Origin: an uncultured Eubacteriales bacterium
GTDB taxonomy: Bacteria > Bacillota > Clostridia > Oscillospirales > CAG-272
Length of the DNA stretch: 64,000 nt
NCBI GenBank assembly: GCA_934402395.1
Contig: CAKRTQ010000001.1
Location: 186,001 to 250,000, forward strand
Direction: 5' to 3'
Below, piece after piece: positions 41,415 to 49,842 of the stretch. The notes below the pieces were generated by a model, which saw only the letters and a program-made list of their open reading frames with translations, did not search any database and had not been told where the DNA came from. The translations under genes were made by a program, and so were the position numbers. Each line of letters begins with the position of its first letter. Within the stretch, counting starts at the first letter, position 1.

Positions 41415-42774
41415 AAAAAAGAGCGCGCTCACGCCGCTGCTTTCAATTATCCTGCTGGCAACGGTAATTCTCTGCTCGTGCGGCGGCGGTGCGCAGCAGC
41501 CGCATCACGAAACCACGACGCAGCGGTCGGCGCAGACCGACAGCCCGCCCGAGACGTCCGAGTCTCCGTCAAAAATAATCATTACGCCGTCTGACGATAC
41601 AACACCGGGATTTTATTCGGATTACACCTTCCGCGTGCTCGAAAAAAAGGGGGCGGCTGACTCGCTCGCCTCTGATGAAATGTCGGACGCAATAGCTGCC
41701 GTAAAAAAAATGACCGGAGCCGTGATCGCGTCCGAAGCGTCTGTGACGCCGGTCGATGATATTGCCGCGTCTGAAATGTCGGGAAAGCCGGCATACGATG
41801 CGCTGAACCTGCCGCTTGACGATCTTGCATCGCTTTTGCGTGCCGGTCAGCTTGAAAACCTTGCCGCGCTCGGACTCTCGCCCGCACTTGACGGGCTATC
41901 GCGCATCCCTGCCGAAAGCCTGGCTGTGTCGGGAAAATACTATATCGCCTTCGGCGACTTCTCGCCGTCATCGATTTATTCCGCCTATGTGCTGAAATGC
42001 AACATAAGCGCGGCGCTCTCAAACGAGATCTACGCCATTTTCGGCAAGGATATACGCCGCGCCGCTCTTGACGGCGAGCTAACGCTCGAAAAAATACTGC
42101 TGACGCTTGCCGATGCGGAGCTCATCACCTCCTCCACATCCACCGACACGGTGTTTTGCCTTTCCTCAGATGACACGCTCTTCGCTCCGCACGCGCTGAT
42201 AACGGCACTCGGCGGCGATGTGATCAGACTTTACGGAAGTGAGGCGTCTATCGGCGTATCGGACGCGGAATTTGCGTCAGCCTACGGCAACGCCCAAAAG
42301 ATCATCGCCGGTTCCGGGGCTGACGGGTCCGCTGTATTTACCGTAGAAAGATTTTCGGCGGTCTCCGATACCGAATGCTGCCTCCCGATGCCGAAGATCG
42401 GCAAGGATGATGAATACCGCTGTCTTGCGGTTCCGTCCGGTGCCAACGGTTGGGCTGTCCCGCGCGGCACTGAATCCGGCAAACGCACGACAGATATAAC
42501 CGCCGCACTTGCGGAGTCATCCCGCACCGCGTGTGACAGCCGCCTTCGCGCTGTCACAACGGACAACACTGCGTTTCTCGTAGCGCGCCTGATATTTGCC
42601 TCCCGCGTTTCCCGCATATCCGACTTTTACGATTGGGGAGATTTTTTGCAGCCGATCGCCGACGGTGTCAGCAGCGGGACCCCGCTGTCATCCATACTCG
42701 AAGACTCAAGCTATGAAAAAAAAGCCGCGGCAGCCATAACCGCGATAAAAATATTCACCGAGCGTCTCGGTTGA
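41389..42774 (+). CDS. Divergent solute-binding-like lipoprotein
   Basis: A 461-residue lipoprotein with a signal ending LCSC (Cys31) and a Thr/Ser/Glu tether. The mature part follows the plan of the solute-binding lipoproteins at 16785 and 25082: FYSDYTFRVLEKKG, KYYIAFGDFS (where they have CSGDIST), ECCLPMPKIGKDDEYRCL (where they have YGVLPVPKY) and a helical end with FYDWGDFLQPIADG. Similarity is low, so this is a distant relative. The start lies inside alr with AAGG directly before the ATG, so translation depends on alr. No permease is near. Confidence 0.65.
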   Translation: MKKIKIKTEKKSALTPLLSIILLATVILCSCGGGAQQPHHETTTQRSAQTDSPPETSESPSKIIITPSDDTTPGFYSDYTFRVLEKKGAADSLASDEMSDAIAAVKKMTGAVIASEASVTPVDDIAASEMSGKPAYDALNLPLDDLASLLRAGQLENLAALGLSPALDGLSRIPAESLAVSGKYYIAFGDFSPSSIYSAYVLKCNISAALSNEIYAIFGKDIRRAALDGELTLEKILLTLADAELITSSTSTDTVFCLSSDDTLFAPHALITALGGDVIRLYGSEASIGVSDAEFASAYGNAQKIIAGSGADGSAVFTVERFSAVSDTECCLPMPKIGKDDEYRCLAVPSGANGWAVPRGTESGKRTTDITAALAESSRTACDSRLRAVTTDNTAFLVARLIFASRVSRISDFYDWGDFLQPIADGVSSGTPLSSILEDSSYEKKAAAAITAIKIFTERLG

Positions 42775-42880
42775 ATAAAAAGATAATGTTTGAAAGCGGT
42801 CACGGACCGCCGGATACGCTGCTTTCAGACAATATGTGCCGCTCGGATCAGAACGGCAAAAATGCAAGGAAGGAATGATA

Positions 42881-43111
42881 ATGATCATGAAAAAAACCTA
42901 CAAGGCAGAGGTCAGAATGTCCGAAGAGCTGGCGCGCAAGCTGATATATATCAGCGCAGCGGAAGGACGCACGCCGAACAATCAGTTTCTTTTCATGCTT
43001 CGCGGAAACATACAGTATTTTGAGCGCACCAAAGGAAAAATCCCTGCCGACAAGCTGGCGGCAGTGGACATTTCGCAGTTCGACACCGACGCCGCCGAGG
43101 ACAAGCAGTAA
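42881..43111 (+). CDS. Small ribbon-helix-helix-like protein
   Basis: A 76-residue protein. KTYKAEVRMSEELARKLIYISAAEGRTPNNQFLFMLRGNIQYFER (cited here as its visible plan) is one basic beta strand, one helix, a turn and a second helix, the ribbon-helix-helix plan of Arc/MetJ-type DNA-binding proteins. AAGGAAGG precedes three in-frame ATGs (42875, 42881, 42887). The gene overlaps the SDR gene by one base. It may regulate its own operon. Confidence 0.6.
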   Translation: MIMKKTYKAEVRMSEELARKLIYISAAEGRTPNNQFLFMLRGNIQYFERTKGKIPADKLAAVDISQFDTDAAEDKQ

Positions 43112-43956
43112 TGGGATACTGTATTGACGGCGCGTGCGTTCTGATCAGCGGTGCATCATCGGGGATAGGACTTGAGCTTTCAAGACTGCTCGTTCTTGAA
43201 CACGGATGCCGCGTCATCGGCATAGCGCGGCGCGAGGAGAAGCTGCGCGAAGCGGCAAAAAACATAAATTCCGAGGCGCGCAGCGGTTATTTCGGATACC
43301 GCGCATTTGACGTTACCGAAGCGGACGGATGGACAAAGCTCGCCTCCGAGCTTGACGAAGCGGGAATAATTCCCGATGTACTTATAAACAACGCGGGCAT
43401 GCTGCCGCCGTTCGCGCGTTTTCCCGCCTGCGGCGGAGCGGACACAGTACGCCGTGTGACGGAGCTCAACTTTCTCTCACAGGTATCAGCCGTTGAGGCA
43501 ATGCTGCCGCTTCTTCTGCGGTCGCCGCGCGGAGCCGTCATAAATGTTTCAAGCTCGTCGTCACTGTGCGCACTGCCCGGATGCGCGGCTTACTCGGCGT
43601 CAAAAGCCGCCTCCCGCGCGTTCACCGAAGCTCTTGCCTGCGAATACCGCAGCAGGCTTTACATTGCATCGGTCTGTCCCGGCTTTACCAAAACGCCGAT
43701 ATTTGATGCCCAGAAGCCCGAGATCGAAAAATTCATGCGTTTTTCATCCTCATCAACGCAGATGGCAAAAAAGATTCTGCGCGGCATACAGCGCGGACAG
43801 GATCTGATAGTACGCGGCGCAGACGCTCACGCCATGAGCCTTATTTACCGTACACTCGGCACAACGGGCGAAAAGCTTTGCGCCTCGGTGCTGCGTATAT
43901 TCGGCGGAACGGCATTTGAAGGCTGCTTTTTCAAAGACGACCGGAATCGTAAATAA
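43111..43956 (+). CDS. Short-chain dehydrogenase/reductase (SDR)
   Basis: A 281-residue classical SDR. The cofactor motif is SGASSGIGLE (TGxxxGxG, residues 10-19), followed by NNAG, INVSSSSS, the catalytic YSASK and a PGFTKT segment. It has a hydrophobic amphipathic C-terminus with no clear membrane helix. NAD(P)-dependent reduction or oxidation of a small alcohol or acyl substrate is likely; the substrate is unknown. It overlaps the RHH-like gene by one base and ends at a strong terminator. Confidence 0.9.
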   Translation: MGYCIDGACVLISGASSGIGLELSRLLVLEHGCRVIGIARREEKLREAAKNINSEARSGYFGYRAFDVTEADGWTKLASELDEAGIIPDVLINNAGMLPPFARFPACGGADTVRRVTELNFLSQVSAVEAMLPLLLRSPRGAVINVSSSSSLCALPGCAAYSASKAASRAFTEALACEYRSRLYIASVCPGFTKTPIFDAQKPEIEKFMRFSSSSTQMAKKILRGIQRGQDLIVRGADAHAMSLIYRTLGTTGEKLCASVLRIFGGTAFEGCFFKDDRNRK

Positions 43957-43994
43957 AAATTTGCCGACGCGCTTTGGCGCGTCGGCAAATTTTT
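43955..43994. terminator. Bidirectional terminator
   Basis: A perfect 18-bp inverted repeat (arms 43955-43972 and 43977-43994, loop TTTG) with AAAAATTT and AAATTTTT ends, between the convergent SDR and radical SAM genes. Confidence 0.92.
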
Positions 43995-44002
43995 GTTTAC
44001 GG

Positions 44003-45163
44003 TCAGTCTATACCGCCGCGGCGGGCTATCATATCAGCCATTGCACGCATACGCGGATACGCATACTCAAAAAACCTGCGGTATGCACCGCAAAAACGGT
44101 TGCGGCCGCCGGGAAAATCCGAAGGCGACAGCGCGGACGGCTCTCCGCCTGTGCGGTTGCGGCGGCACCCGTTGCGGCAGAGCGCAAGCCAGCGGCATTC
44201 GCGGCATTCATCGGGCAGAACGCGCGACGCTTCAATAAAACCTATTCTCTCACGCGTCCGGTCAATATCCTCAAAGCTGTCTGTCACAAGATTGCCGAGG
44301 CAGTACGCGTCAAGTGCGTAAAAATCGCACGGATAGACGTTACCGTCCGACTCGATGAGATACTGCTCTGAGCACACCCCGCACATACCGCACTCCTCGG
44401 GCTGACGCCCCGCAAGAATACCGACCCAGTTTTCAAAATCGCGGTTGTAGACATAACTGCTCTCTCCGCGGCAGGCATCGGCATACCAAAGGTCGAACAT
44501 ACGGCAAAGGAACTCGCCGTACCCCTCTTCGTCAAGTCCCGGTCCCCCTTTTCCGGACGCCCCAAAGGGCGCAACGCACGGAATGTACTGCTGAAATCGA
44601 AAGCCGGAGCGTGCGAAAAATCCGTAGACCGCCTGTGCGTGAGTGGCAGATGACGACGTAACAACGGTAAGCGTATTGAAATCGGTCCCTGCGCGGCGCA
44701 TATTTTCTGCGGCGCGCATGACACGGTTGAAGCAGGACTTTCCCTCCCTTGTCACACGGTTGCGGTCGTGGTACTCCTTGGGTCCGTCCACCGAAAGACC
44801 GACAAGAAAACCGTTTTCGGCAAAGAAGGCGGCAAATTCGGGATCAAGGTGTGTCCCGTTCGTCTGGAGAAAATAAGACACCGCGACTCCGTGCGTATTG
44901 TTGCTCTTTACAAGATCGCAGACAAAGCGGAAAAAGTCAAGTCCCGCCAGGAGCGGCTCGCCGCCCTGAAATCCGACCGAAAGCGGCTCGGGAACCGACC
45001 GTCCGGCGCACCTTTCAAGAGCTTTTTTCAGTATGACCGACACAGTTTCCCGCTTCATCATGCCTCGAACGGCTTCGGAGCGGCATGACATTTCATCATT
45101 GTAAAAGCAATATCTGCAACCGAGATCGCACGCGCCGGACGCGGGCTTTATCAGCAGATACAT
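44003..45163 (-). CDS. Radical SAM/SPASM protein, anaerobic sulfatase-maturase-like
   Basis: A 386-residue enzyme. The radical SAM motif CDLGCRYCFY (CxxxCxxC, residues 12-19) and SVGFQGGEPLL are followed by LQTNGT and LSVDGP, then a SPASM domain with CGMCGVCSEQYLIESDGNVYPCDFYALDAYCLGNL and CRECRWLALCRNGC (given as motif spans), enough cysteines for two auxiliary Fe4S4 clusters. This plan matches anSME/ChuR enzymes that turn Cys or Ser of sulfatases into formylglycine. No sulfatase lies in the window, so it would act in trans. Its ATG overlaps the stop of the MBL gene upstream. A peptide-modifying role is less likely because no small precursor gene is nearby. Confidence 0.82.
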   Translation of the reverse strand: MYLLIKPASGACDLGCRYCFYNDEMSCRSEAVRGMMKRETVSVILKKALERCAGRSVPEPLSVGFQGGEPLLAGLDFFRFVCDLVKSNNTHGVAVSYFLQTNGTHLDPEFAAFFAENGFLVGLSVDGPKEYHDRNRVTREGKSCFNRVMRAAENMRRAGTDFNTLTVVTSSSATHAQAVYGFFARSGFRFQQYIPCVAPFGASGKGGPGLDEEGYGEFLCRMFDLWYADACRGESSYVYNRDFENWVGILAGRQPEECGMCGVCSEQYLIESDGNVYPCDFYALDAYCLGNLVTDSFEDIDRTRERIGFIEASRVLPDECRECRWLALCRNGCRRNRTGGEPSALSPSDFPGGRNRFCGAYRRFFEYAYPRMRAMADMIARRGGID

Positions 45164-46191
45164 CAGCCCTTGCCCCCGAAATCAGCGAAAACGTCGCATC
45201 CTGTCACATGCGTGATGCATCCGTCGGGGTCTATGCGGAGCAGCTCATCCGCAGCGCCCACGCGAACAAGACGGGCAGGGTCATCGGGATATGCGGCGGC
45301 ATACTTCACGCTTGCCGTTTCACGCTCGACAGTGGTAATGATTATATATTCGGGCGTGAGCGAATGAACAAGCTCAGCCGCCTCATCGCGGGCAATTCCG
45401 TGGTGAGTCCATTTTGCGATATCAATGTGGCTGCCTATAATGTCGGAATAATAGCGGAACATACGGTCGTAAGGCTCATCGCTGCGATCGGGGAAACGCT
45501 TCATCGTATCTCCGGTCAGAAGAATACTGCGTCCCGCCATGCGCAGAACAAACCACAGGCAGTTTGAATTCATTACCGTGATCGACGCGCGTTTGTCATC
45601 TCGCACACCGTCACTGTAAAGCTCCGTCATGATGCCGATATTCTCCGGCGTGCCCCAATCGCACTCGGGCGGCAGAATGTCAAGGGTAAGACCGCCAGAA
45701 GTAAAACGGCTCAGCCCGTCTCTTCCGACCGGCACGGTGCTTATCTTCGCGCCTTTCTGATACTTTTCAGCCACTTCTTTGAGCATGGGACGGAAATACG
45801 CATCGTCATTCATCGGATAGTCGGCAGGCAAAAGCGTATCGGGCGGAATAATTGCCTCATCAAGCACTATGTACGGGCTTTTGAGCGTGTGCGCGATCGT
45901 TGTCTGAACATGATCAAGGTGAAAATGCGAAACGAGCCATGTTATATGAAGCTTGTAGTCCTCGCTCTCGACCGCATTACGGCGGCTGTCGCCGAGCCAT
46001 GCCTGGCGAAGCTCAAGCAAACGCTCATACGAATCCGTATTTCCGCGCATACCGCCGTCAACGAGCCAGACCATATCGTTGAAGGTTATTATAAAAGCGT
46101 CCGATTTGCACCTTTGTGACGATGCGTGCCCTACAAGGCGCACACGCAGAATTCCGTCGCGCGGCGCAAAGTCATTTACCCTTTTTTCCAT
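45163..46191 (-). CDS. MBL-fold metallo-hydrolase, partner of the radical SAM gene
   Basis: A 342-residue protein with VWLVDGGMRGN, the metal motif VSHFHLDHVQT (HxHxDH), SILLTGDTMKRF (bridging Asp) and WTHHGIARDE with the late His. It has no signal peptide. It is the first gene of a two-gene unit with the SPASM radical SAM gene and overlaps it by one base, so they are coexpressed. The family is large (phosphodiesterases, lactonases, sulfatase-like SDSA1 types); I cannot assign a reaction. Confidence 0.8.
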   Translation of the reverse strand: MEKRVNDFAPRDGILRVRLVGHASSQRCKSDAFIITFNDMVWLVDGGMRGNTDSYERLLELRQAWLGDSRRNAVESEDYKLHITWLVSHFHLDHVQTTIAHTLKSPYIVLDEAIIPPDTLLPADYPMNDDAYFRPMLKEVAEKYQKGAKISTVPVGRDGLSRFTSGGLTLDILPPECDWGTPENIGIMTELYSDGVRDDKRASITVMNSNCLWFVLRMAGRSILLTGDTMKRFPDRSDEPYDRMFRYYSDIIGSHIDIAKWTHHGIARDEAAELVHSLTPEYIIITTVERETASVKYAAAYPDDPARLVRVGAADELLRIDPDGCITHVTGCDVFADFGGKG

Positions 46192-46223
46192 TGTAATGCT
46201 CCGATCAAATCTATTTCATTATT

Positions 46224-46252
46224 ATTTTATCATACCGTGCGTTTTTTTTCAA
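46224..46252 (-). promoter_or_regulatory. Promoter of the MBL-radical SAM operon
   Basis: TTGAAA (complement of 46247-46252), 17-bp spacer, TAAAAT (complement of 46224-46229). Confidence 0.65.
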
Positions 46253-46290
46253 TATAATATTTTGAATCGGATGCAAAAAAAGCGCAGCAC

Positions 46291-46319
46291 TTGACCGCGC
46301 GTCTCATTTGTGGTAAAAT
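46291..46319 (+). promoter_or_regulatory. Promoter of the U32-uppP-rnmV operon
   Basis: TTGACC (46291-46296), 17-bp spacer, TAAAAT (46314-46319). Confidence 0.7.
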
Positions 46320-46348
46320 TAAAGCACCAAAAAAATGTGAAGGATACC

Positions 46349-47614
46349 ATGGATACAAAATTTAAAAAGCCGGAGCTTTTGTCTCCCGCCGGCGACCCCG
46401 AAAAGCTCGATGCCGCGCTGAGATACGGCGCGGACGCCGTTTACCTGTCCGGCGAAGCGTTCGGAATGCGCTCGGCATCGCGCAATTTCACGGTGGAGGA
46501 AATATACCGCGCCGCAGAGCGTGTGCATTCTGCGGGAAAAAAACTGTACATCACGGTAAACGTTCTGCCGCACGGCAGTGAATACCCGGCACTCACCGAA
46601 TTTTTACGTGCGGTGCGCGGTGCGCATCCGGATGCATTCATCGTTGCCGATCTCGGCGTTATAGGTCTTTTGAGAAAAGAGATTCCCGAGGCACACATAC
46701 ACATCTCGACCCAAACAAGCATCACTTCCCCCGCAGCCGCACTGGCTTACGCCGCAATGGGAGCCTCCCGCCTTGTGCTGGCGCGCGAGCTGAGCCTTGC
46801 CGAAATAAAAGAGATACGCGCGGCACTGCCGGATGATGTTGAGCTTGAATGCTTTGTTCACGGTTCAATGTGCGTTTCATACAGCGGCAGATGTCTGCTT
46901 TCCAACGCTATGACCGGACGCGATGCCAATCACGGCAGATGCGCACAGCCGTGCCGTTGGAATTACACCCTGATGGAAGAAAAGCGCACCGATGAGCGCT
47001 ATCCGATAGAGGAAACCGCCGCAGGGACCTTTATTATGTCCTCGCGTGACATCTGCATGATAGAACACATCCCCGAGCTTATCGATGCGGGTATTGCCTC
47101 CTTCAAGCTTGAAGGACGTGTAAAGTCTGCATATTACGCCGCAGTCGTCACAAACGCCTACCGTATGGCAATAGACAGCTATGCTTCCGACCCTGCCGGA
47201 TACCGCTTTGACACGCGCTGGCTCGACGAGCTGAACTCGGTGTCACACCGCGAATACGACACAGGATTCTACTTCGATGCGCCCATGAACGATGCAAAGC
47301 TCTGCCGAGAAAAGGGCTACATCCGCGAAAAAGCATACCTTGCGCTGGCACTTGACAGTACTGAGCTTCCGGAAGGTCTTGCGCGCGAAACCGGAGACGG
47401 CACACTATACCGTTTTACCCAGCGCAACAAACTGACGCGCGGCGACACCGCCGAGCTGCTGACTCCCGGAAAACCCGGCATGGCGTTTACCGCCGCCGAA
47501 ATGTATGACGCGGACGGCTCCCCCATCGATGCCGCGCCGCACCCGTCAATGATCTACTACCTGCGTGTACCAATGAAGGTAACACCCGGCGATATACTTC
47601 GCGCGGGCAGCTGA
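46349..47614 (+). CDS. U32-family protein (TrhP/RlhA type, RNA hydroxylation)
   Basis: A 421-residue protein of the U32 'collagenase-like peptidase' family. KPELLSPAGDPEKLDAALRYGADAVYL is the family start, ISTQTSITSPAA follows, and ECFVHGSMCVSYSGRCLLSNAMTGRDANHGRCAQPCRW holds the cysteines that bind the Fe-S cluster (cited in parts). The closest known relatives, TrhP/YegQ, hydroxylate tRNA U34 with prephenate, so an RNA-modification role is more likely than proteolysis. GAAGGA precedes ATG 46349. uppP follows after 57 bases. Confidence 0.9.
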   Translation: MDTKFKKPELLSPAGDPEKLDAALRYGADAVYLSGEAFGMRSASRNFTVEEIYRAAERVHSAGKKLYITVNVLPHGSEYPALTEFLRAVRGAHPDAFIVADLGVIGLLRKEIPEAHIHISTQTSITSPAAALAYAAMGASRLVLARELSLAEIKEIRAALPDDVELECFVHGSMCVSYSGRCLLSNAMTGRDANHGRCAQPCRWNYTLMEEKRTDERYPIEETAAGTFIMSSRDICMIEHIPELIDAGIASFKLEGRVKSAYYAAVVTNAYRMAIDSYASDPAGYRFDTRWLDELNSVSHREYDTGFYFDAPMNDAKLCREKGYIREKAYLALALDSTELPEGLARETGDGTLYRFTQRNKLTRGDTAELLTPGKPGMAFTAAEMYDADGSPIDAAPHPSMIYYLRVPMKVTPGDILRAGS

Positions 47615-47671
47615 GGCACATAAAAAGGACGTGCAAATATATCATCAAATATATTCTGCGGAGGTCCTGGT

Positions 47672-48568
47672 TTGTTTGCCGAAATTTTACGCGCCCTTTT
47701 ATATGGGATCACCGAGGGCATAACCGAATGGCTGCCCGTAAGCTCAACGGGACACCTTATTCTTCTCGGGGAGATACCCGCTCTCGCACCGGGCGGATAT
47801 CTTTCCTCCGGAATGCGCGCCGAATTTCTTGAGATGTTCGACGTTGTGATCCAGCTCGGTGCGATACTTGGGGTAGTCGTGTTTTATTTTGACCGGCTTT
47901 TCCCATTTCTCCGCAGTAAAACGCGCGAGACCCGCCGCGCCGCGCTCGTTATGTGGTCCAAAATCGCCGTGGCATCGCTACCGGCAGCGGCAGTCGGACT
48001 CATCATCGACCGGTGGCTTGAGGCAAAAACCGGTCGTGACATAAACGACAGGCTATACACACCTTCGGTCGTAGCCGCCGCACTCGTGATATACGGCGTG
48101 CTCTTTATTGCGGCGGAACTCATAAGAAAACGTTCGGGCAAGCCTCCGCGTGTGTCTGCCGCCGATGATATATCTTTCGGCGATGCGCTGCTGATAGGCG
48201 CGTTTCAGGCACTGGCGATAATTCCCGGAACATCGCGCTCCGGTTCGACCGTGCTCGGCGCGTGCTGCATCGGCATATCGCGCACAGCGGCGGCGGAATT
48301 TTCGTTTTTTATGGCTGTTCCCGCCATGCTCGGCGCCTCGCTGATAAAATGTGCGGGATTTGCCGGATATATCGCCGAAACCGGCGAAATATTACCCTCT
48401 ACTGCCGTGATCACGCTTGCCACAGCATTTCTGACCGCCTTTGCGGTATCGCTCGCAACGGTAAGATTCCTCATCGATTTTGTAAAAAAACATTCCTTCT
48501 GCGCCTTCGGCGTTTACAGGATAATACTCGGCATTGCCGTTATGATCTGGTTCGGACTGAAAAAATGA
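47672..48568 (+). CDS. uppP: Undecaprenyl-diphosphatase UppP (BacA)
   Basis: A 298-residue membrane phosphatase with GITEGITEWLPVSSTGHLIL (residues 13-32; the Glu-rich active-site loop), and IIPGTSRSGSTVLGAC as the second catalytic loop, plus about eight membrane helices. It recycles the undecaprenyl carrier lipid for cell-wall synthesis and confers bacitracin tolerance. The start is TTG, 7 bases behind GGAGG. It overlaps rnmV by four bases. Confidence 0.95.
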   Translation: MFAEILRALLYGITEGITEWLPVSSTGHLILLGEIPALAPGGYLSSGMRAEFLEMFDVVIQLGAILGVVVFYFDRLFPFLRSKTRETRRAALVMWSKIAVASLPAAAVGLIIDRWLEAKTGRDINDRLYTPSVVAAALVIYGVLFIAAELIRKRSGKPPRVSAADDISFGDALLIGAFQALAIIPGTSRSGSTVLGACCIGISRTAAAEFSFFMAVPAMLGASLIKCAGFAGYIAETGEILPSTAVITLATAFLTAFAVSLATVRFLIDFVKKHSFCAFGVYRIILGIAVMIWFGLKK

Positions 48569-49179
48569 ATGAAAAAAAGCTTTGCATCCCATACCCCGTG
48601 ATAGTTGAGGGGAAATACGACCGCCAGAAGCTTACCTCGGTGATAGACGCCGACATAATTACAACAGACGGCTTCGGCGTTTTCAAAAACCGCGAAAAAG
48701 CCGCGCTTATTCGCGCGCTCGCTCAAAAAACACCGCTGATAGTCCTTACCGACCCGGATGGCGCGGGCAAGGTCATACGTTCGCACATATCGGGGCTTGT
48801 ACCTCCCGACCGCCTGATAAGACTTTACATTCCGCGCATTGAGGGTAAGGAAAAAAGGAAGGCGGCTCCCTCAGCCGAGGGAATTCTCGGCGTTGAAGGC
48901 ATGGAATGCGACCTGCTGCGGGAGCTTTTTATGCCGTTTTGCGACGGTGCTGCAATACGCCGCTCTGCGGAAAATCCTCTTTCAAAAACCGATCTCATGA
49001 CAGACGGGCTTTCCGGAGGCAGAGACAGCTCGGCGCGGCGCGATGAAATTGCAAAGAAAGCCGGGCTGCCGCCCGGCATGAGTGCCAACGCTCTTCTTGC
49101 CGCACTAAGAATAATGATGAGTTATGACGAATATCTCGCCCTTGTGGGCAGAAATACAGACGGGGGGCTGTCGTGCTGA
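48565..49179 (+). CDS. rnmV: Ribonuclease M5 (Toprim domain)
   Basis: A 204-residue protein with the Toprim motifs VIVEGKYDRQKL and VLTDPDGAGKVIRSHI, then AEGILGVEGM, and the C-terminal DUF4093 domain (LSKTDLMTDGLSGG, RRDEIAKKAGLPPGMSANALL). RNase M5 matures the ends of 5S rRNA together with protein L18. The ATG overlaps the uppP stop. A frame that is open further upstream lies entirely within uppP and is not used. Confidence 0.92.
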   Translation: MNEKKLCIPYPVIVEGKYDRQKLTSVIDADIITTDGFGVFKNREKAALIRALAQKTPLIVLTDPDGAGKVIRSHISGLVPPDRLIRLYIPRIEGKEKRKAAPSAEGILGVEGMECDLLRELFMPFCDGAAIRRSAENPLSKTDLMTDGLSGGRDSSARRDEIAKKAGLPPGMSANALLAALRIMMSYDEYLALVGRNTDGGLSC

Positions 49180-49220
49180 CGCGCAACAGCCCCCAAGCCA
49201 TGCCGCGGATTTCAGATTTT

Positions 49221-49284
49221 ACGGCAGCAAAACGACAAAGTGCCGATGGGTGTTAAAAAACTCCAAACGAGTTTTTTAACACCC
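49221..49284 (+). repeat. Dispersed cassette plus hairpin, copy 9
   Basis: A degenerate cassette ACGGCAGCAAAACGACAAAGTGCCGA (split: 49221-49246) is followed by the hairpin GGGTGTTAAAAAACTC/GAGTTTTTTAACACCC (arms 49248-49263 and 49269-49284, loop 5). It separates the convergent rnmV and DUF4190-like genes. Confidence 0.85.
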
Positions 49285-49299
49285 ACGCTTTACTTATTT

Positions 49300-49776
49300 T
49301 CAGTTGCCGCTGTACATTCCGAAATCAAAATCCGGGTTTTGATTTTTGAAATCATTCAAAAATTTCTCAAGCGCTGCTCTTACGGCATCTGCGTTGAGCC
49401 AGAAAATGATTATAAGCGATATTGCAATGACAATACCGATAATGCCGAGAATAAGCCCGGCAAGCGCCATACCGTCAAGCTTACCCGTCTTTTGTGAATA
49501 AATGATCGCAAGCACGATCGCAACAACGCCGAACGCTGCACTGACAGCGGGAACCGAGCAGCAGCAGCAAAGCCCCACGACCGAGAGAATGCCGAGTACC
49601 AGCGCGGCAATGGCGAATCCCCTGCCGGGTCTTACGTTGCTGTCGGCAAACGGATCGGGCGCATATCCGCCGGCATTGCCGTTAACGGGTGCGGGATCGG
49701 GCACGTACTGAGGCTGGGGCGCGGGATCGGGAGTTTCCTCGGGCTTCCGGTCGTTGAAATTGGGTTCGTTATTCAT
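49300..49776 (-). CDS. DUF4190-like membrane protein
   Basis: A 158-residue protein. A disordered Pro/Asp-rich N-terminus (about 45 residues) is followed by two membrane helices: GFAIAALVLGILSVVGLCCCC and MALAGLILGIIGIVIAISLIII, the pattern of DUF4190 proteins, with a helical acidic tail. Such proteins are common in actinobacteria and clostridia, function unknown. Good AAGGAAAGG ribosome binding site. Ends at a dispersed hairpin. Confidence 0.75.
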   Translation of the reverse strand: MNNEPNFNDRKPEETPDPAPQPQYVPDPAPVNGNAGGYAPDPFADSNVRPGRGFAIAALVLGILSVVGLCCCCSVPAVSAAFGVVAIVLAIIYSQKTGKLDGMALAGLILGIIGIVIAISLIIIFWLNADAVRAALEKFLNDFKNQNPDFDFGMYSGN

Positions 49777-49842
49777 TGAAATGACCTTTCCTTTCTTGTC
49801 GGAATCATTTTTAATTATTTCCCGAACAGCCGACGTCCGCTA

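Noticed and set aside
42881..43111. Antitoxin of a toxin-antitoxin pair
   Set aside because: The partner gene is a full-length SDR with intact catalytic motifs, not a toxin.
44003..46191. A RiPP biosynthesis locus around the SPASM radical SAM gene
   Set aside because: No small precursor frame with a ribosome binding site, no RRE or transporter gene is found within several kilobases; the SPASM pattern is of the sulfatase-maturase type.
46310..46348. Earlier start codon of the U32 gene
   Set aside because: It overlaps the -10 box region of the gene's own promoter and has no ribosome binding site.
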